A stretch of DNA of 64,000 bases, from contig NZ_JBHUMM010000010.1 of the NCBI RefSeq assembly GCF_042685085.1, positions 186,001-250,000 on the forward strand, written 5' to 3'. A program made the position numbers and the translations under genes. Each line of letters begins with the position of its first letter. Position 1 is the first letter of the stretch. Below the pieces are notes generated by a model. The model was not told where the DNA came from. It worked only from the letters and a program-made list of their open reading frames with translations, and made no database searches. The DNA is from Marinicrinis sediminis. Lineage in GTDB: Bacteria; Bacillota; Bacilli; Paenibacillales; KCTC-33676. Shown piece after piece: positions 1 to 8,329 of this stretch.

Positions 1-150
1 GGTTGCAGGATCACACTTTCACACAATTGCAATTGCGTGAGCTTGCTGAGAGGCTCTCTTGCCCTGTTTTGGGGCTGGGGGGCCTTTTTCTATGCCATCG
101 GTTTCAACATGGTTCGTGGAGGAAGTGTCTTTTCTTCTTCTCTGCTTTAG
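1..150 (+). CDS. possible C-terminal end of a hydrophobic protein (5' truncated)
   Basis: Reading from base 1 there is an open frame to TAG at 148-150. It ends in a hydrophobic, aromatic stretch (LFWGWGAFFYAIGFNMVRGG) that could be the last membrane segment of a transporter or other membrane protein. The gene would begin upstream of the window. No family can be assigned from about 49 residues, and no clear terminator follows. An unrelated non-coding stretch is equally possible. Confidence 0.3.
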   Translation, partial: GCRITLSHNCNCVSLLRGSLALFWGWGAFFYAIGFNMVRGGSVFSSSLL

Positions 151-182
151 AAAATAAGACACCATTTCCAGTTCACCCAAAA

Positions 183-240
183 TGAAAGCGTTTCAAAAAC
201 GGAATAAATGACACCGTTTTCATAACGTAAACGGTTACGG
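183..240. promoter_or_regulatory. cluster of cre-like inverted repeats upstream of the dextran operon
   Basis: Three short palindromic elements built around a central CG lie in 58 bases: TGAAAGCGTTTCA at 183-195, TGACACCGTTTTCA near 209-222, and GTAAACGGTTAC near 227-238. Each matches the CcpA/LacI-family operator pattern with one or two mismatches. They sit 80-140 bases ahead of the sugar-binding lipoprotein gene, which suggests carbon catabolite control or a LacI-type regulator. No convincing -35/-10 pair was located, so the promoter itself is not called. Confidence 0.5.
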
Positions 241-321
241 TTTTTCCTTTCTCCCTCCATAATAAGACTTGTAGAGCACACAACATCTAGCCATCACAAA
301 CGTGATGAAGGAGGAGAAAGT

Positions 322-1638
322 ATGAAAGCAATCAAGAAATGTACGATGGGGATCTTGGCATTTGTTCTGATGTTTTCCTTGGCCGCATGTGGAGGAAACA
401 ACAACGCTGGCAATGCCGGAGGAAACGGCGGCAGCAACAGCGGCGGAAATGACAGCGGTTCCAGCAAGGACCGTGTCGTGATTGAATACTGGCATACGTA
501 CAGCGATGCCGAAGAGAAAGTGTTGAATGATGAAATCAAGCCACTTTTCGAAGAACAGAATCCAGGCATTGAATTGAAGCTGACCCGCATGCCGTATGAA
601 GGACTTGAGCAGCAGGTCATTGCAGGTGTAGCAGGCGATGCCGCTCCTGATCTGATGAGAATGGATATTGTATGGGTACCGAAATTTGCAGATATGGGCG
701 CACTGACCGATGTGTCTAAGCTCGATGGTTTTGAGGAGATCAAGAACAATGTCTTCGAAGGACCGATGCAAACAAACTTCTACAACGGAGGCTACTATGG
801 CGTCCCGGTCAACACGAATACCAAAGTAGGCATTTACAGCAAAGCCCTGCTTGAAAAGGCTGGACTGTCCGAGCCGCCAGCTACGATGGAAGAATTGGCT
901 GCTGCATCCGGCAAGCTGGTTGAACAGGGTCATCTCGGCGGTATCGGTATCGGCGGTGCTTACTCTTGGGGTTACCTGCCATATTTCTGGAGTTTGGGCG
1001 GCACGATGACCAATGAAGATTACAGCCAGGTGGATGGTTATCTGAACAGTCCGGAAAGCATCAAGGCACTGGAACAAATTGTGGAATGGAACAAGCAAGG
1101 TCTTGTATCTCCGACCATTCTTGGTGGTGAGCCAGGCGGATGGGACGGTATGAAGAGTGATGAATACCTGATGATCGATGATGGCCCATGGTTCTACAGC
1201 ATTCTGATGAATGAAGAAGGAGATTTCAAGCCGCTTGAAGATACCGTTCGTGGACTAATTCCAGCTGGTGACGGCGGATCACGCTCTGTCATTGGCGGTG
1301 AGGATCTGGTTATCTTCGCGAACTCCAAGCATCCGGAAGAAGCGTGGACGTTTATGAAATGGATGCTCTCTGAAGAACCGCAAAAAATCATGTCCAAAAC
1401 CGGCCTGATTCCGGCCAACAAGACAGCAGCGAATGATCCGGCATTCCTGGAAATTCCGTTCGTTGCAGAATATGTGGAGCAGTTGAAAACCGCTCTTCCT
1501 CGTACACCTATTGCGAAATGGGGCGACATGGAAGGCATCGTCAATCTGGCCTTCGAAAAAGCACTTCGCGGTGAAGCTTCCGCAGAAGACGCGCTACAGG
1601 AAGCAACGGAGCTGGTTCAGTCCGTACTGGAAAACTAA
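322..1638 (+). CDS. ABC transporter sugar-binding lipoprotein (family 1)
   Basis: This is the extracellular solute-binding component of a carbohydrate ABC importer, 438 residues long. The N-terminus is a lipoprotein signal peptide with lipobox LAAC and Cys23 as lipidation site. A low-complexity Asn/Gly/Ser linker follows, then the type-1 solute-binding fold (IEYWHTYSD near the start, RMDIVWVPKF and GPWFYSI further on). The ATG is preceded by a GGAGGAG Shine-Dalgarno. Two MalF/MalG-type permeases follow, and then three GH66 enzymes, so an alpha-1,6-linked gluco-oligosaccharide is the inferred ligand. It is clearly paralogous to the binding protein ending at 20260. No ATPase gene is present in the window. 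Confidence 0.95.
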   Translation: MKAIKKCTMGILAFVLMFSLAACGGNNNAGNAGGNGGSNSGGNDSGSSKDRVVIEYWHTYSDAEEKVLNDEIKPLFEEQNPGIELKLTRMPYEGLEQQVIAGVAGDAAPDLMRMDIVWVPKFADMGALTDVSKLDGFEEIKNNVFEGPMQTNFYNGGYYGVPVNTNTKVGIYSKALLEKAGLSEPPATMEELAAASGKLVEQGHLGGIGIGGAYSWGYLPYFWSLGGTMTNEDYSQVDGYLNSPESIKALEQIVEWNKQGLVSPTILGGEPGGWDGMKSDEYLMIDDGPWFYSILMNEEGDFKPLEDTVRGLIPAGDGGSRSVIGGEDLVIFANSKHPEEAWTFMKWMLSEEPQKIMSKTGLIPANKTAANDPAFLEIPFVAEYVEQLKTALPRTPIAKWGDMEGIVNLAFEKALRGEASAEDALQEATELVQSVLEN

Positions 1639-1645
1639 TTCAACC

Positions 1646-1697
1646 CATGTAACTCATGTAACTCATGACTCTGTCAGACCTTCGGGCTGGCAGAGTC
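1646..1697 (+). other. 9-bp repeat and intercistronic hairpin without U-tract
   Basis: Just after the binding-protein stop codon, CATGTAACT is repeated about 2.4 times (1646-1667). A hairpin follows with arms GACTCTGTCAG (1667-1677) and CTGGCAGAGTC (1687-1697), 11 pairs with one G-U. No U-run follows, so it is not a typical intrinsic terminator. It could protect the upstream message 3' end and raise binding-protein output relative to the permeases. Confidence 0.6.
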
Positions 1698-1775
1698 CTT
1701 ATCCTTATCTCCTTGTCAGCCTGTTGCTGCAAGGTGTTTGACAGATTGTTGCAACCTTGAAAGGAGGGACTCCAC

Positions 1776-2747
1776 ATGACGAGCTTGACACCAGGTATGC
1801 AGTCGGAGCCTACGTTCAGAGAGAAAAAGAGCTTTAAAGATGCCTTTAAAAAAGGGGTAAGGCAGTGGCTGAAAGTATTGCCATTTGTCATCCTGGGTTT
1901 TATCGGTACTTCCGTGTTCGTCATCTATCCCTTGGTTAAAGGGATCATTATGAGCTTTCAAGATTATAAAATTATGCCGGGACAGAAGAGCGAGTGGGTT
2001 GGCTTCGCACATTACGTGGATGCATTCACCGATCCGATCAAGTCCAGGGCGTTTTTTCAGGCCATCAAGAACACGATACTGAATACGGTATTCACGGTTC
2101 CGATCAACTGGTTTTTGGCGGTCTTTTTTGCTGTCTTGATCAACGCCAAATTTGTGAAATACAAAATTGCCTTTCGGACGATCTACTACTTGCCGATTAT
2201 TACGTCCTGGATCGTGGTCGCTTACCTGTTCCGCTTCCTGTTTGCAGCTGGTGAGAACGGGATTGTCAACTTCATGCTGCTGAATGTAGGAATCATTGAT
2301 ACCCCGATTAACTGGCTGGGCAACTACTGGACAGCCATGATGGTGATCTGGACCTTCCACATTTGGAAAACGGTCGGCTGGGGCATTGTGATTTATCTGG
2401 CTGCCCTGCAGGGCATTCCCAAGAGCCTGTACGAAGCGGCCAATATTGACGGAGCGAATGGCATTCAGCAGTTCCGCTTCATTACCCTGCCGATGCTTGC
2501 CCCGGTCACGATCTTTATCGTGATTAACCTGATCATGGGTGCGTTCAACATCTTCCCGCAGGTATACTTCCTGACCAAGGGTGGACCGATGGGACAGACG
2601 GAAGTGCTGCCGAGCTTGATCTACAAGCAGGCCTTTACGAGCATGAACTTCGGCTATGCTTCAGCAATGGGCGTCATGATGGGACTGACGATCTTCATCA
2701 TCACCTACACACAAATGAGAAAAATCGGGAAACAGAAATTCCTGTAA
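1776..2747 (+). CDS. sugar ABC transporter permease, MalF/UgpA type
   Basis: Membrane permease of 323 residues that pairs with the next gene to form the translocation channel. It has an N-terminal hydrophilic extension of about 35 residues, then roughly six hydrophobic segments. The cytoplasmic EAA loop that docks the ATPase is visible (EAANIDGANGIQQF). The start is set by AAAGGAGGG six bases upstream of ATG. It lies 137 bases after the binding protein, separated by a hairpin, and 33 bases before the second permease. The substrate is inferred from the neighbouring GH66 genes; the sequence alone shows only that it is a CUT1-type sugar permease. Confidence 0.95.
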   Translation: MTSLTPGMQSEPTFREKKSFKDAFKKGVRQWLKVLPFVILGFIGTSVFVIYPLVKGIIMSFQDYKIMPGQKSEWVGFAHYVDAFTDPIKSRAFFQAIKNTILNTVFTVPINWFLAVFFAVLINAKFVKYKIAFRTIYYLPIITSWIVVAYLFRFLFAAGENGIVNFMLLNVGIIDTPINWLGNYWTAMMVIWTFHIWKTVGWGIVIYLAALQGIPKSLYEAANIDGANGIQQFRFITLPMLAPVTIFIVINLIMGAFNIFPQVYFLTKGGPMGQTEVLPSLIYKQAFTSMNFGYASAMGVMMGLTIFIITYTQMRKIGKQKFL

Positions 2748-2780
2748 GCCCTATTACTTGCCAAGAAGAGGAGGGAGACC

Positions 2781-3614
2781 ATGAAAGTCAACTGGCTGTC
2801 TAGAACGGTTATTTATACCATTATCATTTTAGGTGCGCTGGCCTTTATGTTCCCATTCATTTATATGCTCTTGACTACCTTTGTCAAATCGGCCTATACC
2901 TTGCCGAAGCCGAAGGAAATCTTTACTGTCATTCCGAACCTGACCAACTACGACATCGTGTGGAACCGGGAGAACTTTGCCAGAGCCTTTATGAACAGTG
3001 TCATCGTGGCAAGCGTGGCGATGGTTGGCGGGTTGTTCCTGGGAGCGCTGACGGCTTACGGATTTTCACGCTTTGAGTTTCCGGGCAAGGAATTTATCTT
3101 CCGAGGCTTCCTGCTGACGATGATGATTCCGGTGGTCATCGCGATTGTACCGCAATATATCGTGATCAAAAGCTTGGGACTGGTCGATACGTATACCGGT
3201 CTGTGGCTCATTTACATCGGAGGAGGCGTGGTGGGTTCCACCTTCTTCCTCAGGGGATTCTTCGAGAGTATACCGAGGGAGCTGGAGGAATCCGTCCTGA
3301 TCGATGGAGGCGGGGACTGGCGCATATTCTGGAACATTTATTTGCCGCAATCATTGCCTGCCATCGGAACGCTGGCTATTTTCTCCTTCAACGGAACGTG
3401 GGATGAGTTTTTCCTTGCGCTCACGCTGATCAAGGATGAGGCGAAACGGACGCTGCCGGTTGCCTTGCAAATGTTTTACGACAAGCATGCTACCAACTAT
3501 GGCTGGGCGTTTGCCGCTTCCATCATTGCCCTGTTCCCGGTGATTGCCATCTACATCACCTTCCAGAAGAAGTTTGTACAAGGTGGATTCAATGAAGGTG
3601 GTGTAAAAGGCTAA
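2781..3614 (+). CDS. sugar ABC transporter permease, MalG/UgpE type
   Basis: Second permease of the importer, 277 residues with about six membrane segments. The EAA-type loop reads EESVLIDGGGDWRIF, followed by the conserved FNGTWDEF segment typical of MalG-type permeases. It is preceded by a strong GAGGAGGGAG Shine-Dalgarno. It should form a heterodimer with the upstream permease and use a shared cytoplasmic ATPase encoded elsewhere (inference: MsmX-like). A U-less hairpin lies between this gene and the first GH66 gene. Confidence 0.95.
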   Translation: MKVNWLSRTVIYTIIILGALAFMFPFIYMLLTTFVKSAYTLPKPKEIFTVIPNLTNYDIVWNRENFARAFMNSVIVASVAMVGGLFLGALTAYGFSRFEFPGKEFIFRGFLLTMMIPVVIAIVPQYIVIKSLGLVDTYTGLWLIYIGGGVVGSTFFLRGFFESIPRELEESVLIDGGGDWRIFWNIYLPQSLPAIGTLAIFSFNGTWDEFFLALTLIKDEAKRTLPVALQMFYDKHATNYGWAFAASIIALFPVIAIYITFQKKFVQGGFNEGGVKG

Positions 3615-3656
3615 CGCAGAGTTGCAGGATGGAGCACATGTGCGCATAGAGAGAGG

Positions 3657-3681
3657 ACCACACCCCGCAAGAGGGTGTGGT
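3657..3681 (+). other. intercistronic hairpin without U-tract
   Basis: Arms ACCACACCC (3657-3665) and GGGTGTGGT (3673-3681) pair perfectly over 9 bases around a 7-base loop. No U-run follows, and the next Shine-Dalgarno (GAAGGAGGGAG) begins only about 10 bases downstream. It is more likely a message-stability or processing element than a terminator. Confidence 0.6.
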
Positions 3682-3710
3682 TCAACAGGAAGAAGGAGGG
3701 AGCTAGACGT

Positions 3711-5489
3711 ATGTTTTTAAAAAAGAAAGCGATCGCAATCATCGTGGCCGCCGGCCTGACCGTATCCGTAGCGGGATGTAGCCAGGACAAGGAGATGAGC
3801 ATCATGGAGGTCCAGTCGAATGGATGGATTCAGGGTATCACAACCGATCTGGCCCGTTATGAACCGGGCACCCCCGTCCAATTTACACTCCAGGCTGATT
3901 CACAGGTGGATGGCAGCAAGCTGCTGGTTCGCTATAAACACATGAATGAAGTATTGAAGGAAGAAACCCACGAGCTCAGCGGAGAAGAACTGACCTGGAG
4001 CTGGACACCGCCGAAGGACGATTTCAGAGGCTACATGGTGGAAACGTTCATACAGCAAGATGGCAGCTATATCGATCAGGAAAATATAGCAGTCGATGTA
4101 TCCAGTGACTGGGGAAAGTATCCCCGTTACGGCTATTTGGCTGATTTCCATGAGATGGAGGATGAAGAGCGAAAACAAGTTATCGAGCGTCTGAATCGCT
4201 TCCATATCAACGGCATTCAGTTCTATGACTGGCAGTATACGCATCACATTCCGCTGAAGTGGGAGAGCGAAGGCGTGCCCGCTCAAACCTGGCCGGATAT
4301 TGCCAACAGACCTGTCTCTTACGAAACCGTTGAGGACTATATTGACCTTGCCCATGCCTACAACATGAAGGCGATGAACTACAACCTCCTTTTCGGAGCG
4401 TATGAAGGGGCAGAAGCAGACGGCGTGAAGAAGGAATGGGGCATGTTCAAGGACCCGAAGGCGAAGACACAGGACACGCATCCGCTTCCGGACTCCTGGG
4501 CGAGCGATATTTATTTGCTGAATCCGGCCAACGAAGAGTGGCAGCAGTATCTGTTTGAAACGGAAAAAGAAGTATTCGAATTGCTGCCCTTTGACGGCTG
4601 GCACGTTGACCAGCTGGGAGACCGGGGCCTGCGCTTTGACGCGAAGGGCAAAAAGATTGACCTGGCACAGAGCTACGCGCCTTTTCTGAATAACGCCAAA
4701 AGCGAAATCGATGTGGATTATGTCATGAATGCGGTCGGTCAGTACGGACAGGCGTTTCTGGCTACCCAGGCACCGGTGAAGTTTCTGTACACCGAAGTGT
4801 GGGGCGGGCATCCGCAATACCGCAACCTGAAGGGCATCATCGATGAGAATCTGCGATATAGCAAAGGAAAGCTGGGCACGGTGCTGGCTGCCTATATGAA
4901 CTATGACCATGCCAACGCACAGGGAGAATTCAACACACCTGGCGTACTGTTGACCGATGCGGTGATATTCGCTGCGGGTGGATCTCATCTGGAGCTGGGT
5001 GAAAATATGCTGGCAAAAGAATACTTCCCGAACAAAAATCTGTCGATCCCGAATGAACTGGAGCAGGCGCTCGTTCGTTACTATGATTTTGCCGTAGCCT
5101 ATGAAAATGTACTGAGAGACGAGTTGGAGGAAATCGAACTGACCGTAACATCGGAGCAGATGGAGATCTCCGCAGATGCTGAGAAAGGAAAGGTATGGAG
5201 CTTCGCCAAGCAAAAAGACAACCGCACCATGATTCACCTGATCAATTTCTCCGATGCCGTTCACATGACCTGGAACGATGCGGTGGCGAATCAGAGCGAG
5301 CCGCAGTTGAAGGAGCAGGTTGAAGTGACGGTCGAGATGAGCGAGAAGGTCAGCCAGGTGTGGATGGCCACTCCGGATGCCTATGAAGGCTCTGCTGTTC
5401 CTGTGGAATTTGAGCAGGAGGGCGATCAGGTGAAGCTGACGCTGCCAAGCTTGAAATATTGGGACATGATCGTAATGGAAACCGAGTAA
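3711..5489 (+). CDS. GH66 lipoprotein (dextranase / cycloisomaltooligosaccharide glucanotransferase-type)
   Basis: Glycoside hydrolase family 66 enzyme of 592 residues, acting on alpha-1,6-glucan. A lipobox with Cys23 (VAGC) predicts anchoring to the outer face of the membrane. The order is an Ig-like N-terminal beta domain (about 30-135), a (beta/alpha)8 catalytic domain (about 140-480) and a C-terminal beta domain. The presumed nucleophile is Asp300 in FDGWHVDQLGD, and the acid/base is Glu362 in LYTEVWGG. The start at 3711 is chosen over an upstream in-frame ATG because GAAGGAGGGAG lies just before it and it opens directly onto the signal peptide. There is no inserted carbohydrate-binding module, so on family knowledge it resembles dextranases more than classical CITases. 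Product specificity cannot be decided here. Confidence 0.9.
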   Translation: MFLKKKAIAIIVAAGLTVSVAGCSQDKEMSIMEVQSNGWIQGITTDLARYEPGTPVQFTLQADSQVDGSKLLVRYKHMNEVLKEETHELSGEELTWSWTPPKDDFRGYMVETFIQQDGSYIDQENIAVDVSSDWGKYPRYGYLADFHEMEDEERKQVIERLNRFHINGIQFYDWQYTHHIPLKWESEGVPAQTWPDIANRPVSYETVEDYIDLAHAYNMKAMNYNLLFGAYEGAEADGVKKEWGMFKDPKAKTQDTHPLPDSWASDIYLLNPANEEWQQYLFETEKEVFELLPFDGWHVDQLGDRGLRFDAKGKKIDLAQSYAPFLNNAKSEIDVDYVMNAVGQYGQAFLATQAPVKFLYTEVWGGHPQYRNLKGIIDENLRYSKGKLGTVLAAYMNYDHANAQGEFNTPGVLLTDAVIFAAGGSHLELGENMLAKEYFPNKNLSIPNELEQALVRYYDFAVAYENVLRDELEEIELTVTSEQMEISADAEKGKVWSFAKQKDNRTMIHLINFSDAVHMTWNDAVANQSEPQLKEQVEVTVEMSEKVSQVWMATPDAYEGSAVPVEFEQEGDQVKLTLPSLKYWDMIVMETE

Positions 5490-5536
5490 TGACAGACAGA
5501 GAAGCCCATTGAATACGATCGGAACAGGAATCGAGG

Positions 5537-5575
5537 CAGGAAGACGGGTGAGAAAGTGCGCACTTTGTCTTCCTG
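5537..5575 (+). other. intercistronic hairpin without U-tract
   Basis: Outer arms CAGGAAGAC (5537-5545) and GTCTTCCTG (5567-5575) pair perfectly. Inside them AAAGT and ACTTT form a second short stem. No U-run follows. It lies in the 133-base gap between the first and second GH66 genes. Confidence 0.55.
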
Positions 5576-5622
5576 AATCGGAGAGACAGCCTGCTGATAT
5601 CAACAAGAGGAGTTGTCAGCAG

Positions 5623-8016
5623 ATGCAGATGACTAGAAAAACATTTTGGATGCAGGTTCTTGTTACCCTTCTCATTATTTCGATGCTGCCTCTCGCAAGC
5701 ACCGGAGAGAAAACGGCTCAAGCAGCTTCCACCCTGATTGAACGAGTCAATACCGACAAGGCCATGTACAGTCCAGGGGAATCCGTCAGTCTGTATGTGG
5801 ACCTGGTGAATCGGACCCAACGTGCCCTTACTGGCACCGTATCGATGAAGCTCACCCATTTGGGGGAACGGGTGGAAACCATGAATCAGCCGGTCCAACT
5901 GTCGGTTGGCGCCTCCACCACCTCTTCCTTCAACTGGTCGCCTCCCCTGACAGATTTTAAAGGCTATCACGTCGAGGTGGTCGTGTCGGGATCAGACGGG
6001 ACCGTGCTGGACCGCTCAGCAACGGCCGTAGATGTATCCAGTGACTGGAAGAAGTTTCCTCGATACGGCTTTCTAAGCAGCTTCTCAGCAAGCGAGGTGC
6101 CAGATCCCTACAACTGGATATGGCAAATGAAAAACTATCATTTAAATGGCATTCAGTTTTATGACTGGCAGTGGAAGCACCATATTCCATATTCCCCGGC
6201 TGCGCAATGGCCTGAAATTGCCAATCGTCCCGTGGATCGCAAGGTCATTGAAGATTTCATTCAAGCTTCCCATCAATACGGGATGATGGCCATGAATTAC
6301 AACCTGATTAACGGCGCCTATGACCGTTACTGGGAAGACGGCAGTGGCGTACAGCTGTCGTGGGGATTGTTCCGCAATGGAAATGGTGGATATACGCAGA
6401 CCGATCAGGATCAGCACTGCTGTTTGCCGCCATCCTGGGCGACGGAAACCATCTATCTGTTCAATCCGGCTCACACAGGCTGGCAGTCCTATTTGTTCCA
6501 GGAGGAAGCCAAGGTGTTTCAGAATCTCGGATTTGACGGATGGCATATCGACTCCCTGGGCGATCGAGGTGCGTTGTGGGACAGTCAGCAGCAGCCGGTT
6601 GACTTGAAGCTGACCTTTGCGCCGTTTGTAAATAACGCGCGGACTCAGCTAGACAAGCGGATGGTATTTAATTCAGTAGGCACTTACGGTCAGGACGAGA
6701 TTGCAAGTGGAGCCAACGTGGATTTCGTGTATTCCGAACTGTGGGATGATCCGGGTACGCTCACCTATGGCGATCTGAACCGGATTGCAGAGGATGTGCA
6801 GGTACGTACTGACAAGGCGATCGTCTTCGCCGCATACATGAATCGGGACTATAGCAAGTCCATCCCGGACGGGCAGACCGCTTACTTCAATGAACCCGGC
6901 ATCCGATTGGCCAACAGCACCATATTCGCTGCCGGCGCCTCCCATATTGAGCTGGGGGACGGAGATGGCATGCTGTCTACGGAATACTTTGTTGATCAAA
7001 AGCTGAAAATGTCCGATTCACTTCGCGACGCCACACTGGATCAATATCATTTTCTAACGGCTTATGAGAACCTGCTTCGTGATGGTATGAAAAGAGGCAA
7101 CCACGTTGCAGAGCTGACTGGATATCCGACGAGCATGGACGGGGAGTCCGGTAAAATCTGGACACTGGCCAAGAGCAAGCCCGGTGTAGACGTCTTGCAT
7201 CTGATCAATTTAAAGAACAGCGTGTCTGACAGATGGAGAGACCCGAATGCCAATGCGCCTGCTCCAGATGTGTTGTCTGGCATTCCGGTCAAATGGCATG
7301 TGGAAGGCACACTGGCGCCGAATGCCAAGCTTTACATGGCCTCTCCGGAAATCGAGCATGGCAAACCGCAAACGCTTTCGTATACCACCGGACAGGATGC
7401 CAAAGGTCGCTATTTGTCCTTCCAGCTTCCGTCCCTGCATTACTGGGATATGCTCTGGATCGACAAGCAGACGGAAACTTTCGGTACGATAGCACTGGAT
7501 GAAAATTTTGAAACCGCATTCAATGGTGCAATTCCAGCAAATTGGCAGGCTGAAAGCGGAAACTGGTCTGTTCAGCAGCCTGCGGGTCATTCCAAGGAAA
7601 TGACGGTTTCCCAAGGTGGAATTCTCAGCTATCAACCCGGCTTCAGCCAGGGAGATTACGACCTATCCGCACATGTCTTTTTGCCGGATCAACAGACGAA
7701 TGCCGCCCTGCTGGCACGCAAGCAGTTCGCAGGCGGATTCTATCAGCTGGAGTTGAAGGACGGATCTCAGTGGGCGTTGTGGAAGAAAAACAATGACAGT
7801 TCATGGAGAGAGCTGGCCAGCGGCAGCTTCCCTTATGAGGCCAATAGCTACCATTACATGCAAATGAGCTTGACCGGTACGACCATCTCCGTCTCGATTG
7901 ATTTGCAACCCCTGGCCGTTGTGACCGATGAAGATCAGCCTTTCTACCGGGGAACGGTGGGACTGCGCAGTGAAAACGAGGCGCGATTCGATAACATCCA
8001 GGTAGAGCTTCAATAG
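5623..8016 (+). CDS. secreted GH66 glucanase with C-terminal beta-sandwich module
   Basis: Second GH66 paralogue, 797 residues. A Sec signal peptide ends around residue 33 (TAQA/AS), with no lipobox, so it is secreted or wall-associated. An Ig-like N-terminal domain precedes the catalytic barrel. The nucleophile candidate is Asp310 (FDGWHIDSLGD) and the acid/base candidate is Glu372 (VYSELWDD). The GH66 C-terminal beta domain ends near residue 620. About 170 further residues resemble a concanavalin/LamG-like beta-sandwich, probably glycan-binding. The start at 5623 is set by AAGAGGAG ten bases upstream; an in-frame ATG at 5629 is less well spaced. It belongs to the same operon as the preceding GH66 gene. 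Confidence 0.9.
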   Translation: MQMTRKTFWMQVLVTLLIISMLPLASTGEKTAQAASTLIERVNTDKAMYSPGESVSLYVDLVNRTQRALTGTVSMKLTHLGERVETMNQPVQLSVGASTTSSFNWSPPLTDFKGYHVEVVVSGSDGTVLDRSATAVDVSSDWKKFPRYGFLSSFSASEVPDPYNWIWQMKNYHLNGIQFYDWQWKHHIPYSPAAQWPEIANRPVDRKVIEDFIQASHQYGMMAMNYNLINGAYDRYWEDGSGVQLSWGLFRNGNGGYTQTDQDQHCCLPPSWATETIYLFNPAHTGWQSYLFQEEAKVFQNLGFDGWHIDSLGDRGALWDSQQQPVDLKLTFAPFVNNARTQLDKRMVFNSVGTYGQDEIASGANVDFVYSELWDDPGTLTYGDLNRIAEDVQVRTDKAIVFAAYMNRDYSKSIPDGQTAYFNEPGIRLANSTIFAAGASHIELGDGDGMLSTEYFVDQKLKMSDSLRDATLDQYHFLTAYENLLRDGMKRGNHVAELTGYPTSMDGESGKIWTLAKSKPGVDVLHLINLKNSVSDRWRDPNANAPAPDVLSGIPVKWHVEGTLAPNAKLYMASPEIEHGKPQTLSYTTGQDAKGRYLSFQLPSLHYWDMLWIDKQTETFGTIALDENFETAFNGAIPANWQAESGNWSVQQPAGHSKEMTVSQGGILSYQPGFSQGDYDLSAHVFLPDQQTNAALLARKQFAGGFYQLELKDGSQWALWKKNNDSSWRELASGSFPYEANSYHYMQMSLTGTTISVSIDLQPLAVVTDEDQPFYRGTVGLRSENEARFDNIQVELQ

Positions 8017-8143
8017 GAGCAGTCAACATGCTCATACCAAATGGCGTAACGAATGAAATGTCAAATGAAATATCAAAAATGAAGTGCCTATCGAAATATG
8101 AGACGGATGATCAAATAGAAGATTAGATCAAACATGACGCTGA

Positions 8144-8173
8144 ACAGGAAGGGCACAAGGGTGCTCTTCCTGT
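8144..8173 (+). other. intercistronic hairpin without U-tract
   Basis: ACAGGAAGGGCAC (8144-8156) pairs with GTGCTCTTCCTGT (8161-8173) over 13 positions, one of them G-U, around an AAGG loop. It is the most stable hairpin in the locus but lacks a following U-run. It lies in the 313-base gap (8017-8329) between the second and third GH66 genes. Confidence 0.65.
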
Positions 8174-8175
8174 AT

Positions 8176-8306
8176 GTCAGCATGGTTAGCAGAGTTAGCA
8201 GAGTTAGCAGGGTCAGCGATGGTCACCAATGTCAGCAAGATGGATTGGAAAATTTAACCGATCCAAACGAACCAATCCGAACCAATCCGAACCAAACCAA
8301 ACCGAA
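8176..8306 (+). repeat. two short tandem arrays in the gap before the giant GH66 gene
   Basis: A 9-bp unit (GTTAGCAGA and variants) is repeated five times at 8176-8220. A 10-bp unit (ACCAATCCGA and variants) is repeated about five times at 8256-8306. The rest of the 8017-8329 gap is AT-rich, with no convincing promoter or gene. The Shine-Dalgarno of the next gene (GAAGGAGAGG) starts about ten bases after the second array. Confidence 0.8.
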
Positions 8307-8329
8307 CATCATACGAAGGAGAGGACACG

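Noticed and set aside
3900..5606. 568-residue open frame on the minus strand opposite the first GH66 gene
   Set aside because: Shadow of a GC-moderate coding gene. No ribosome-binding site and no recognisable family, while the plus-strand GH66 motifs are intact.
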